A DNA stretch of 64,000 bases from Dethiobacter alkaliphilus (GTDB lineage Bacteria > Bacillota > Dethiobacteria > DTU022 > UBA8154): the NCBI GenBank assembly GCA_016841605.1, contig JAENYV010000006.1, positions 185,544-249,543 on the forward strand, written 5' to 3'. A program made the translations under genes and the position numbers. The notes under the pieces are model-generated. The model was not told the origin of the DNA. It searched no databases and was given only the letters and a program-made list of their open reading frames with translations. Of the stretch, positions 1 through 8,188 are shown in pieces; the stretch's first letter is position 1; each line of letters opens with the position of its first letter.

Positions 1-2
1 GT

Positions 3-359
3 TATTCTCTGGGTCAGCAGCAACTTGCCTTTCAACCCAGCGGAATGACAACCGGAATTAATGCTGTTTCCGGTTTGGCCCAACCGAGGGTGGAACTGGC
101 AGAAACTAACAACGATGTTATCGTAACGGCTGATCTCCCCAATGTGGATCCCAACAATATCTATATTACGGTTACGGACGATTCCCTAAGTATTTCCGCT
201 CTTTCCATGATGGGCGGTAATGCCGGCAGTCTGCACCGTACGGTTGCTCTACCGACCAGTATTCGGGCGGAACATCTAGATGTTAGCTATACGAACGGTA
301 CTCTTGAATGTCGTCTTCCGAAGTCCGATCTGGTTGCCAGGCGTAGAGTAAAGGTATAA
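3..359 (+). CDS. Hsp20/alpha-crystallin family protein, 5' end outside window
   Basis: Small heat-shock protein of the Hsp20 family, an ATP-independent holdase expected in the cytoplasm. The frame is open to the left edge of the window, and the codons before the ATG at 45 read as coding sequence, so the true start lies upstream. The visible part is an alpha-crystallin domain: a beta-rich segment around ETNNDVIVTADLPNV followed by the terminal strand region with a GTLECRLPK sequence close to the family's GxLxxxxPK pattern. It ends shortly after the domain without an IxI/V tail. A second Hsp20 gene follows 67 bases downstream on the same strand, so the two probably form a pair. Family assignment is firm; its client proteins and its role in spores or stress are unknown. 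Confidence 0.8.
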   Translation, partial: YSLGQQQLAFQPSGMTTGINAVSGLAQPRVELAETNNDVIVTADLPNVDPNNIYITVTDDSLSISALSMMGGNAGSLHRTVALPTSIRAEHLDVSYTNGTLECRLPKSDLVARRRVKV

Positions 360-426
360 ATACCACCGGTTAATATTTTTCTTTCCTGCTTCACCCATTT
401 AATTTAAAAGTGAGGTATTAAATAAA

Positions 427-990
427 GTGTATTATCAGGTTCAAACAATTTCTCCAGGAGTTCAGGGGAATCCTGCAGAGAATTTCCATTTGGTTCCGAA
501 GGTTGATGTTTTGGAGTCTTCAGATGAAGTCATTTACATATTCGAAATGCCGGGGATTGAAGAGAAATCCGTCAATGTTGAGGTTAAAGACAACATGCTT
601 TTTGTAGGTGGAGATATTATTGTTGGAGTAGAAAATGAAGCCCTTAATATTCTCTATCAGGAGAGAGAAAATATAAGAAGCTATAGCCGCTTTTTGTCTT
701 TGCCCCCGGATGCCGATTCCGAGCAGGCTGCAGCAAATGTTCGCAACGGTCTGTTAACTATTCGATTTCCAAAGAAAAAGATCGGGCGACGTTTGCCGAT
801 CAACCAGCATCAGACGCAGTTCCAACAAGCTGCGGCTCAGAATTCTTATAACCAGGTGCCGAATAACCAGGTGCCCAACTTACAAAACATAAACATTCAA
901 CAAGATCAATTTCAACAGCAGCAGCCTCAAAATGTCCAGCAGCACAGTTCCAGTGAACTTCCTCAAAATGTACAGTACCATAGCCAATGA
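427..990 (+). CDS. Hsp20/alpha-crystallin family protein with Q/N-rich tail
   Basis: Small heat-shock protein. GTG start at 427, preceded by a weak TGAGGT ribosome site. Residues about 20-115 form the alpha-crystallin domain (KVDVLESSDEVIYIFEMPG, then NVRNGLLTIRFPKKK at the end). About 65 residues after the domain are extraordinarily rich in Gln and Asn (tracts such as QFQQQQPQNVQQH), which is unusual for a bacterial Hsp20, where the tail is normally short with an IxI/V motif. The tail is probably disordered and might mediate self-association. It follows a first Hsp20 gene and is followed by a hairpin resembling a terminator. Domain identity is clear; the tail function is inference. Confidence 0.85.
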   Translation: MYYQVQTISPGVQGNPAENFHLVPKVDVLESSDEVIYIFEMPGIEEKSVNVEVKDNMLFVGGDIIVGVENEALNILYQERENIRSYSRFLSLPPDADSEQAAANVRNGLLTIRFPKKKIGRRLPINQHQTQFQQAAAQNSYNQVPNNQVPNLQNINIQQDQFQQQQPQNVQQHSSSELPQNVQYHSQ

Positions 991-1039
991 GTGAATGGTT
1001 AAACCAGAAAGGAAATAAAAGGAAACAAACCGGGAAGGA

Positions 1040-1073
1040 AACAAACCAGGTAAATAAAGTACCCTGGTTTGTT
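1040..1073 (+). terminator. hairpin after the Hsp20 pair
   Basis: Stem AACAAACCAGG pairs perfectly with CCTGGTTTGTT around a 12-base loop, 50 bases after the Hsp20 stop. The following T tract is poor, so termination could be weak. The rest of 1074-1271 has no gene that I can support; it is AT-rich. Confidence 0.5.
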
Positions 1074-1271
1074 CATTTCCCACTTTTTTAATTTATTTCC
1101 CACTTTTAATTTCTTGTTGCTCAACTATAATAAGACGGTTAATAGATTCTGAAAAAAAAGGTTGAATGTAGATATCGGGCAAATAACTGGAAGAGTTTTC
1201 TATTGTACAATAATGGTTGAGAGTTTTAAATTTAAAAAGGTCCGGGTAATTATTGTTATGATTTTTTTTTA

Positions 1272-2336
1272 CTATAATGGCTGTTTCCTCGCTTTCTTAT
1301 CATTATTTTTGATAAATTTCCATTTCTGACGTAGTATTTCCAGGCTTACAGGTGGAGTATTACCTTCCTGTTTGGCCAGACGGGTCACTCGTCCTTCAAA
1401 AATAAAAGTATCAAGCCTTTCCTGGCTCTCAATAATCCCGCCTGTGGCCTCAAAATCAACCTGTATTTCTTGTTCTTCCAAGAGAAGTGCGGGATTAAAC
1501 GGTTCTGTAAGCTGCAAGTCTTTTTCATAGTTTTCATAAAGAGTCCACATTAATTTTTCAACAACCGGTGAAGGTTCTGAAACATTTAAATGAATACGAT
1601 TTCCGGCCTCAGAACGGGGTATCATATAACTGTGTGCATATAATTTCTCTGTTAAATTTTCAATAATATTTTCAATGCGCTCCGGAGATGAGCCTCCTTT
1701 ATGCATTTTCAAAAGTTTTTTACCCAGGGAGCGAATTAGGGCGTAGTTTCTATAAACATTTCCCAGTGCCAGAGGGTGAACAGCCTTGGATAAACGGAGA
1801 AAGACTTCAAGTGCTTGTTCTGTTCCTTTTAATCCTGCCATTTCATTGGCTAAAAGAAGATATGAGGAGACGTCTTCTACGCTAACCGGAATCCTTGCGG
1901 TAGGATGGTGCGGGTCTTTCGGGTTAAAGGCATTTGCTACGCTGGGATCAATAGGACTAAGTTCAGATAGCTTCCCCATAATGATTTCATCTGCCCCCAG
2001 GGAGATCAACGTCCCTGCACTGTAGGCCCGAAAAGGAATTAAAACGTTGAAAAATGAGCAGTATTCCCGGATAAGACTTACCAAACGAAATGGAGTCATA
2101 AGATCGCCGCCCCGGGTATAAAGAAAAAGAGTAATCTTCTTACGAGGACCAAGCATCTCAAGGTGTTGATAGAAGACCCGAATTATATCGGGAGCGATCC
2201 TGGTACTGAGATTTTCTCTGTCACCGGTAATGTAGCATATCAGTGCCGATTGAAGTTCTTCTTCAAGCTGTTGAATCAATTTGAAACGTTTACTGTGTCC
2301 CATTTTATACCCTTTTTTATCTGACGTATTTGACAT
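1272..2336 (-). CDS. SDH-type (ClpP/SppA-fold) serine proteinase
   Basis: Predicted member of the serine dehydrogenase proteinase family (Pfam SDH_protease), which has a ClpP/crotonase fold related to the SppA signal peptide peptidases. The diagnostic blocks are visible: a TRGGDLMTPFRLVSLIREY segment that forms the oxyanion region, and SAGTLISLGADEIIMGKLS with the nucleophile Ser in SAGT, followed by the conserved ELSPIDP. No signal peptide or membrane segment is seen, so a cytoplasmic location is likely; related proteins in other bacteria are often membrane-linked through partners. At 354 residues it has an extra C-terminal part compared with the catalytic core. The start could also be the in-frame ATG at 2303, which has its own AAGGG site. 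It stands alone, with about 300 bases free on each side. Confidence 0.75.
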   Translation of the reverse strand: MSNTSDKKGYKMGHSKRFKLIQQLEEELQSALICYITGDRENLSTRIAPDIIRVFYQHLEMLGPRKKITLFLYTRGGDLMTPFRLVSLIREYCSFFNVLIPFRAYSAGTLISLGADEIIMGKLSELSPIDPSVANAFNPKDPHHPTARIPVSVEDVSSYLLLANEMAGLKGTEQALEVFLRLSKAVHPLALGNVYRNYALIRSLGKKLLKMHKGGSSPERIENIIENLTEKLYAHSYMIPRSEAGNRIHLNVSEPSPVVEKLMWTLYENYEKDLQLTEPFNPALLLEEQEIQVDFEATGGIIESQERLDTFIFEGRVTRLAKQEGNTPPVSLEILRQKWKFIKNNDKKARKQPL

Positions 2337-2649
2337 TAAATCTATTTTCCCCCGAGCACGAAAAATTATTTCTTGAATAGAGAGTTTATAAAAAGAGAGC
2401 TTGTAACTTTTTTAAATTTTGGCGGATCATCCCATGGGGAAGTAAACCCTGCATTTTTAGGCAGAAAGTATCCATGTTTGTTTCAAGTTTTCCAATAGAC
2501 TACATTGGGGCACAATAAAGCATAATGGTCAACAATTAGGGTGTTTGCTCCAAATTTCTTCTTGTTTTATAATAAGCGAGTGTTCTAAGCATACAGTCAT
2601 GCAATTCCTCAGCCTGCTCCCCGGTTTGGAAGAAAGGGAGAAAGAGAGG
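2337..2649. other. intergenic, divergent upstream regions
   Basis: This gap of about 310 bases separates the divergent proteinase and cell wall hydrolase genes and must carry promoters for both. I could not identify a convincing sigma-A pair; sporulation sigma factor sites are possible for the hydrolase but I cannot assign them by eye. Confidence 0.3.
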
Positions 2650-3222
2650 ATGAGTAAAATGAACAAAAGAAAGTTTTTAGTGCTATTGGTCGGTTTTTTC
2701 TTATTATTTAACAACACAGTGGAAGCCGCCGCGTACGATCAACAATTCCGTTCCGTAAGCGAAAAAGGAACGGTATCACTGTCTCGGGAGAGTAAAGAAA
2801 GCCAAAGCGAGACAAAACCGGAAGTGGAAACGATAGAAAAAGATGATGGTATAATGCTGTCCTCGGAAGATATCGATCTGTTGGCCCGTTTAGTTCATGC
2901 AGAGGCCAGGGGTGAACCATTTCAGGGGAAAGTGGGAGTCGCAGCGACTGTATTAAACAGGATAAAAAATTCGTATTATCCGGATACCGTTACTGAAGTA
3001 ATTTATCAGCAAGATTACGGGTTTCAATATTGTCCGGTCCGTAATGGACAAATTAATCAACCGGCCGACAAAATTTCCAAACAAGCGGTAAGGGAAGCAA
3101 TGGAAGGGAAAGATCCAACCGGAGGGGCACTTTCTTTTTACAATCCTTCCAAATCAGGTAATGTATGGATAAGAGCCAGGATATATTGTAGCCGGATTGG
3201 CAATCATGTCTTTGTTAAATAG
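2650..3222 (+). CDS. SleB-like cell wall hydrolase (spore cortex-lytic type)
   Basis: Secreted peptidoglycan hydrolase of the Hydrolase_2/SleB family, which cleaves spore cortex or vegetative peptidoglycan as a lytic transglycosylase. I chose the ATG at 2650 (GAAAGGGAGAAAGAGAGG directly upstream) or the ATG three codons later (MNKRKF) because a signal peptide follows at once: basic NKRK, hydrophobic FLVLLVGFFLLF, then a site near VEAAA. The catalytic domain occupies about the last 120 residues, beginning LLARLVHAEARGEPFQGKVG with the conserved catalytic Glu in HAEARGE, then VLNRIKNSYYPDTVTEVIYQ. There is no N-terminal peptidoglycan-binding domain, unlike true SleB, so it is closer to the shorter CwlJ/YkvT-like members. 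It supports a spore-forming host. Confidence 0.85.
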   Translation: MSKMNKRKFLVLLVGFFLLFNNTVEAAAYDQQFRSVSEKGTVSLSRESKESQSETKPEVETIEKDDGIMLSSEDIDLLARLVHAEARGEPFQGKVGVAATVLNRIKNSYYPDTVTEVIYQQDYGFQYCPVRNGQINQPADKISKQAVREAMEGKDPTGGALSFYNPSKSGNVWIRARIYCSRIGNHVFVK

Positions 3223-3276
3223 ACAAATACAACGCTTCACCGCTTTCTACGGCAGTGAGATTAGTACGCAAATAAG

Positions 3277-3328
3277 ATTAGTAACACCCGAATAACTATA
3301 AGGAAAGTTTTTTTCGGGTGTTACTAAT
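3277..3328. terminator. bidirectional terminator between hydrolase and mreB
   Basis: A 15-bp perfect stem (ATTAGTAACACCCGA with TCGGGTGTTACTAAT) around a loop containing a T7 tract. It lies between two convergent genes and its right arm overlaps the mreB stop codon, so it can end transcription from both sides. Confidence 0.75.
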
Positions 3329-4346
3329 TTTGCGAAATTCTTTTTAACAGAGCCATGTTGGAAAGCATCTTTCCTACTCCCAGCGCAACGCTGTCCAGGC
3401 AATTATCTGCTAAATAAACATTCATTTTTGTTTCCTGAGCTACTAAATTCTGCAAACCTTTTAATAGCGCTCCTCCACCGGTCATAATAATACCGTTATC
3501 GATAATATCCGGTATTAAGGATACAGGTGTTTGTTCCAGCGTTGTTTGCACTGTTCTTACAATCAAGGAAATTTGTTCAAAAAGCACTCTGCCGATTTCC
3601 GGAAATATCACGATTATTTTTTTAGGCATCCCGGTAACCAGATCGCTTCCCATAATTTCAAGATGTTCTTTTTGAAAAAAAGGTGAAGCTAGACCGACTT
3701 TAATTTTAATATCTTCAGCAGTCCTTTCTCCGATTAAAAATTTATATTTTTTCCTGAGAAAACTACTGACGGCTTCATTTAATTCATCTCCACCCAGGCG
3801 AATAGAAGTCTTGCAGACAATTCCTCCTAATGAAATCACAGCTGCTTCCGATGTCCCCCCCCCGACATCGATAATCATATTGGCGGTATTTTCTTCAATA
3901 GGGAGATTAAGGCCCAATGCTCCTGCAATGGAGTTTTCTACAAGATATACTTCTTTTGCACCGGCTTGTTTGACAGCCTCTGCCACGGCTCTTTTTTCTA
4001 TCTCCGTTACCTCAAGTGAGACGCTGACAATAGCTCGTAGTGGTAAGAAAAAAGAACCGCGGCCAAAAATTTTAGAAAAGAAATGCTGCAGCATAATTTT
4101 TGTAGTATGAAAATTTGAAATCACACCGTCCCGGACAGGTTTGACGATAATAATATCTCCGGGAGTTCTTCCGATCATCTTTTGAGCATTTTCCCCAACT
4201 GCCAGAACTTTTCCTGTTCTTTTCCCCAAGGCCAGAACAGAGGGTTCCTTCAAAACGATTCCTTTGCCTTTGACGTAGATCAGTGTATTGGCGCTTCCCA
4301 AGTCAATGCCGATATTTCTGGAAAGAAAACCGCGATAAAGGGCCAT
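3324..4346 (-). CDS. mreB: MreB/Mbl-family actin-like cell shape protein
   Basis: Bacterial actin that polymerises on the inner face of the membrane and steers the cell wall elongation machinery. Actin-fold motifs are plain: phosphate-1 IGIDLGSANTLIYVKGKGIV near residues 13-32, the KPVRDGVISNF block, phosphate-2 IIDVGGGTSEAAVISLGGI near 160, and adenosine-site MTGGGALLKGL near 290. The 340-residue length is normal. It lacks mreC and mreD neighbours, which are expected next to the main mreB copy, so this is probably a second paralogue of the Mbl or MreBH type; the choice among these cannot be made by eye. It is transcribed alone, divergent from the histidine kinase, with an AT-rich 290-base gap between them (4347-4636) that should hold both promoters. 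Confidence 0.9.
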   Translation of the reverse strand: MALYRGFLSRNIGIDLGSANTLIYVKGKGIVLKEPSVLALGKRTGKVLAVGENAQKMIGRTPGDIIIVKPVRDGVISNFHTTKIMLQHFFSKIFGRGSFFLPLRAIVSVSLEVTEIEKRAVAEAVKQAGAKEVYLVENSIAGALGLNLPIEENTANMIIDVGGGTSEAAVISLGGIVCKTSIRLGGDELNEAVSSFLRKKYKFLIGERTAEDIKIKVGLASPFFQKEHLEIMGSDLVTGMPKKIIVIFPEIGRVLFEQISLIVRTVQTTLEQTPVSLIPDIIDNGIIMTGGGALLKGLQNLVAQETKMNVYLADNCLDSVALGVGKMLSNMALLKRISQN

Positions 4347-4636
4347 GGGAAAGGTTTCCCCTTTCTATCCATTTTTTTGTTAAATTATATCAGCCTGTGG
4401 AAAAGCTCTCAACAAGAATGTTTTTCCAGTAAAAACGTTTCACCCTTTTCGAACATCAATGAATAAATAAATGAATGGGAAGTTTTTGAAAATAAAATTT
4501 TTTTTCTTTTTAAGCAGGAAACAGGAATAAAATAAAGAATTTATAATTAATTTTAATATAAAATTTAACAGATTATTAATAAATCTCTAACATTTTATTT
4601 AAGTAAATCTTATTTTAATGAAAGAGAGGGTAACAA

Positions 4637-5986
4637 TTGCTTTCCGAACACCATTATAAAAAGCTGGATTCTGCGTGCGAACGTCTGACTGTTTTGGCAG
4701 AGCAGACAAGCCGATTGCCGGAACACTATCAAAAAGTTGTTTCTTCTGCGCTCAATGAACTCTCGGTCTCTCACCTGGAGATGCAAACCCTTTTGGAAGA
4801 ATTGGGCCAACAGAACCAGCAACTGGCTGCCAGTCGTGTCGCGCTGGAGGATGAACGGCGTCGCTACCAGGAATTGTTCGAATTTGCCCCGGACGGTTAC
4901 CTGGTTACTGACAGAGAGGGAACGATTTTCGAGGCAAACTCCGCAGCTTTAAAACTTTTCAAGGTTGAACGTGACTTTATCATAGGAAAGCAACTGTCTG
5001 ATTTTGTCGTTCCTGAAGAAAGCGAGCGCTATAATCGTATTTTGAAGGAATTACAGGAGAGTGCCATGCAAAAGACGTGCGATTGGCGGATAGTCTTAAA
5101 ATCGGGGGAAAATAAGATTTTTCCCGCTTCATTCACTGCCGGGGCCGTCTGTAACGTCGAGGGGGAGGTTATCGGTTTGCGCTGGCTTTTTAGCGATATT
5201 TCCTGGCGAAAGAAAATGGAAGAGGAGATGCTTAAAGCTGATAAACTTGAATCTATCGGAATTCTTGCCGGGGGAATAGCCCATGATTTTAATAACCTGC
5301 TGGCATCTTTGATGGGTCATATTTCCCTGGCCAGGGTTTACAAGGATAGCCCGGAAAAAGTGCTGCAAAGATTGGATCTTGCTGAGAGGGTTATTGTTCA
5401 GGCCAAAGAGCTTATTCATCAATTGTTTCAATTCTCTAAGGGGGATTTTCCCGATTGCAAGGTGTTTTCGGTAAAAAAAGCTATAGATAACATTCTTGAT
5501 TTATCCCTCGACAATTTTTCTTGCATAAAGTGCTTCTGTGATTTGCCTCCCGATCTCTTCCCGGTAGAAGCCGATGAGACACAAATCAGCCAGGTAATCC
5601 ATAACGTCATCATTAATGCCCTTCAGGCTATGCCGGAAGGAGGGACTATACAAATAAGCGGAGAAAATATTTATATGGATGAAGCGGAAAATATCTGCTT
5701 TCCTCCCCTTGCGCAAAGGGATTATCTTAGATTATCAATTTCCGATACCGGCAACGGAATTCCGCTGGAGTACTTACAAAAGATATTTGATCCTTTCTTT
5801 ACCACAAAGAAAGAGGGAACAGGCCTTGGTCTGGCTACCTCTTATTTTATCGTCAAAAAACACAGTGGATGGATTGAGGTAGATTCAAAGGTAGGAGAGG
5901 GAACAACTTTCCATCTTTATCTTCCTGCTTCTTCCGGAAATAATAAATTCAGGGATTGCCGGACAAAAACTAGAACCATCTCTTAA
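4637..5986 (+). CDS. PAS-domain sensor histidine kinase
   Basis: Soluble sensor kinase; no membrane segment is visible. TTG start at 4637 after a GAGAGGG site. Order: N-terminal coiled coil (residues 1-75), PAS domain about 75-190 (ELFEFAPDGYLVTDREGTIF), phospho-acceptor region with GGIAHDFNNLLASLMGHISL (His near 215), N box with NVIINALQAMPEGG, G1 box SDTGNGIP near 370, F box IFDPFFTTK and G2 box GTGLGLA near 395. It ends soon after the ATPase domain, without a receiver domain. No response regulator gene is adjacent, so it is an orphan kinase whose partner is elsewhere. The PAS ligand is unknown; a cytoplasmic redox or metabolite signal is plausible. Its 3' end overlaps the Sec-extended reading frame of the convergent flavoprotein by 17 bases. 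Confidence 0.9.
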   Translation: MLSEHHYKKLDSACERLTVLAEQTSRLPEHYQKVVSSALNELSVSHLEMQTLLEELGQQNQQLAASRVALEDERRRYQELFEFAPDGYLVTDREGTIFEANSAALKLFKVERDFIIGKQLSDFVVPEESERYNRILKELQESAMQKTCDWRIVLKSGENKIFPASFTAGAVCNVEGEVIGLRWLFSDISWRKKMEEEMLKADKLESIGILAGGIAHDFNNLLASLMGHISLARVYKDSPEKVLQRLDLAERVIVQAKELIHQLFQFSKGDFPDCKVFSVKKAIDNILDLSLDNFSCIKCFCDLPPDLFPVEADETQISQVIHNVIINALQAMPEGGTIQISGENIYMDEAENICFPPLAQRDYLRLSISDTGNGIPLEYLQKIFDPFFTTKKEGTGLGLATSYFIVKKHSGWIEVDSKVGEGTTFHLYLPASSGNNKFRDCRTKTRTIS

Positions 5987-7121
5987 GGAAATCCCGCTCA
6001 AAAGCTTTTTTCGCCCAGGATGCTATCTTTGAAGGCCGGGTAATCTTTACTGACGGTAATGGTTTTTTATAATAATTAATTGATAGATAGCGGGCCCGAC
6101 CGGACCCGATATAAAAGATTCAGACTCCCTTTCCCGTATAGCGAAAGTCTCCTTTTTTGCCCTGGATAAGAGAAGCGAGATTTCTGGCGACGACCTCAGC
6201 TTCAAAATGAGCAAAAACACCTGCTTTAGGGGCGAGGACCCTGGTAACAGGAAGTCGTAATGATGTTGCATCCCCAATACCGTATATGCGCTTATTCCGT
6301 GTTTCGAGGGTATGGGGATCCACCTCCAACCAACCGTTTTCGTCAAGAAGGCCGGAGCCGGCCAGGAAAGAAGGTCCCCAGTGGGGAGGAATACCGAGGA
6401 AAAGATCACCTTCTAAGGTAATACCGTGGTCCAGAAGTAATGTTCCTCTGCCCGGATCTAAAGAGAGCACTTTTGCTTCAGTAAATAAACCGATCTGAAG
6501 TTTTTTCATCATCTTCCTGATGCTATCTCCTACCGATGGATGTGCCAGCGGTTCGGGATAGGGCTCAGGAGTAACAAGGATGATTTCTATTTTTCCCCTC
6601 AAACCCTGGTTACGAAAGTAATCATCGAGAAGAAAGGCCATTTCATATGGAGCCGTAGGACATGAGAAGGGGAGGCTGGAGATAAAGATGACGATCTTTC
6701 CCTCCCGGAAAGTTTTCAGACGGTTACTTAGGGAAATGTTACCCTCCAGATCGTAAACATTGTAAGCAATTTCCCGGAAACCCGGAACGGCTTCAGGGTG
6801 ATGTTCGACACCAGGGGATGTTATTAAGTAGTCGTATTCAAGAGAACCTTTATCTGTATGTACTTTAAATTCTTGCGGGCTTACCGATTCGACTTCACAC
6901 TTGATGACATTTATTGCTTTGCGCGATAATCTCTGCAGTTTTTTGGAAATCTGTCCCGGTTTTCTTTTACCGAGCATAAGCAGAGGGTATGAACTCGCAT
7001 AATTATAGTTTTCTTTGCGGTCAAGCAAGACAATTTTATGCTCTTTGCCAAGTGTTCTTCGCAGGACATTTGCCGCTACAACTCCGCCTGTTCCTCCGCC
7101 TAGTATTAAAATTGTTGTCAA
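5970..7121 (-). CDS. SQR-like FAD oxidoreductase, probable selenoprotein (in-frame TGA)
   Basis: FAD/NAD(P)-dependent oxidoreductase of the sulfide:quinone oxidoreductase / type II NADH dehydrogenase superfamily. Rossmann motif ILGGGTGGVVAANVL is at residues 6-20; a CPTAPYE block puts Cys154 at the position of a conserved SQR redox Cys; GIGDAT near residue 300 binds FAD. A conventional reading stops after 333 residues at TGA (6120-6122). Reading through gives TGKGV-U-IFYIGSGRARY and then a proline/lysine-rich end FERDFLKRWF before TAG at 5970-5972. That is the normal family C-terminus, and the TGA falls at the second redox Cys (Cys356 of acidophile SQR, from memory). A hairpin with a GGTC loop sits 18 bases after the TGA. 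I therefore call Sec334, total 383 residues. Substrate is unknown; sulfide, polysulfide or another chalcogen are options. Confidence 0.75.
6091..6122 (-). promoter_or_regulatory. bacterial SECIS-like hairpin after the TGA of the SQR-like gene
   Basis: On the minus strand, TGA (6122-6120) is followed by 11 bases and then CGGGTCC-GGTC-GGGCCCG: a 7-bp stem (one T-G pair) capped by the tetraloop GGTC at 6101-6098. Loop sequence GGUC and the 18-base spacing from UGA to the loop are both what I recall for the E. coli fdhF SECIS element recognised by SelB. This is the strongest local evidence that TGA is decoded as selenocysteine. Confidence 0.7.
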
Positions 7122-7265
7122 TATAGCACCTCTTTTTTCGTAAAACGGCCGATAAGGTTTTTCCCTAGTTTCCCTTAAAATTACTCATTTATTCGATAAT
7201 AATATTTTTCGTTGTCTGTTTAAAACATCTTTTTAAGGTAACACTACTAGATGGAGGTGGGTAAT

Positions 7266-7442
7266 TTGGATTGGTTAAAAATTGCGGCCACTGCTCAAAA
7301 ATTAAAAGAAGGGCTCGCAGTGATCGTAAAAACGGAGAAAGAAGTTTCAAACGAAAGAATAATTGAAAAAGGTTATGAACTGGAACAGGCACTTAGCGGG
7401 TTTATTGAGGCTTTAAAGGATGAAACAGACAGTAGCAGGTAA
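7266..7442 (+). CDS. small hypothetical protein (58 residues)
   Basis: I do not recognise this protein. An in-frame ATG exists at 7251, but the ribosome site GGAGGTGG overlaps it, so the likely start is the TTG at 7266 (MDWLKIAATAQKLKEGLAVI). The product is small, charged and mostly helical by composition, with no membrane segment or Cys. It is divergent from the SQR-like gene, with a 144-base shared promoter region, and is followed by a strong terminator. The clear ribosome site and codon pattern support it as a real gene; function unknown. Confidence 0.6.
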   Translation: MDWLKIAATAQKLKEGLAVIVKTEKEVSNERIIEKGYELEQALSGFIEALKDETDSSR

Positions 7443-7548
7443 TTTGTATTTTATGTTAAACTATGACTAAAACGATGAAGCGCAACTATATGGATGTCCT
7501 GGGTGTCTATGCTAAAAAGTATTTTATTTTCCTTCATAAAAAGCAGGA

Positions 7549-7577
7549 AAAAGCAGGCTTTCGATAAGCCTGCTTTT
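7549..7577. terminator. bidirectional terminator
   Basis: Perfect 12-bp stem AAAAGCAGGCTT / AAGCCTGCTTTT with a TCGAT loop, lying between two convergent genes; A and T tracts on either arm suit both directions. Confidence 0.8.
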
Positions 7578-7597
7578 GGGTTCCAAGTATCGATGGT

Positions 7598-7900
7598 TTA
7601 CCAGCGGGAACGACTTGGCGGCTGAAAACAATCTTTGCAGTAGACAGGTTTGTTTCCAGTAGGGCGAAATGGAACTTCCGCTTCCTTACCACATTTTGTG
7701 CATGTCACCTTAAACATTTCCCGGGGCTGCCTTCCGAAGCTGCCACGATTAGTCCGCTGTTGTTTACGGGCTTTACGACAACTGGGGCAGCGGGACGGTT
7801 CATTTTCAAAACCCTTGGAAGCATAAAATTCCTGTTCCCGGGCCGAGAAAATAAAATCATTCCCGCAATCAAGGCAAGTTAAAGTTTTGTCTTCAAGCAT
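7598..7900 (-). CDS. zinc-ribbon protein (zf-trcl type)
   Basis: 100-residue protein with two zinc ribbons. The first is an N-terminal zf-trcl type domain: CLDCGNDFIFSAREQEFYA, then PSRCPSCRKARKQQR. The second is a C-terminal CxxC...CxxC pair, VTCTKCGKEAEVPFRPT followed by YCKDCF. This architecture is common and conserved in Firmicutes and related anaerobes; the function is unknown, but nucleic acid binding is likely given the basic linker. It starts at ATG 7900 after a good AAGGAGG site and has its own 3' terminator. The 290-base gap up to 8188 holds its promoter and that of the divergent DUF421 gene; nothing else is seen there. Confidence 0.8.
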   Translation of the reverse strand: MLEDKTLTCLDCGNDFIFSAREQEFYASKGFENEPSRCPSCRKARKQQRTNRGSFGRQPREMFKVTCTKCGKEAEVPFRPTGNKPVYCKDCFQPPSRSRW

Positions 7901-8188
7901 AATACGACCTCCTTCTTTAAAGTGTAGTCCCTACTTAGGGCGGCTTACGAAGGAGGAGTTCAAGCAAGATCCAGGTCGTCCTGTCAAAGCCCGCATCGTT
8001 TCGAGACCTTTCTATTTTAATATATTTATCTTTAATCGTCAAAGTTTAATTGAAGTTTTCTTGAAGATTTCATAACTGCAATATATGTTAACGATTCTAC
8101 GAAGGTTACCGTCCGGCGGGGATGAGTATTAAAAAATACATTTAAGTATAAGCTAAAAAGAGACAGATTATTTGGAAGGAGTACATTT

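Noticed and set aside
6120..7121. SQR-like gene ending at the TGA as a normal or truncated gene
   Set aside because: The 49 codons after the TGA continue the family C-terminus in frame and a SECIS-like hairpin follows; a simple truncation would not preserve either.
7251..7265. ATG 7251 as start of the 58-residue gene
   Set aside because: It overlaps the GGAGGTGG ribosome site; TTG 7266 has proper spacing.
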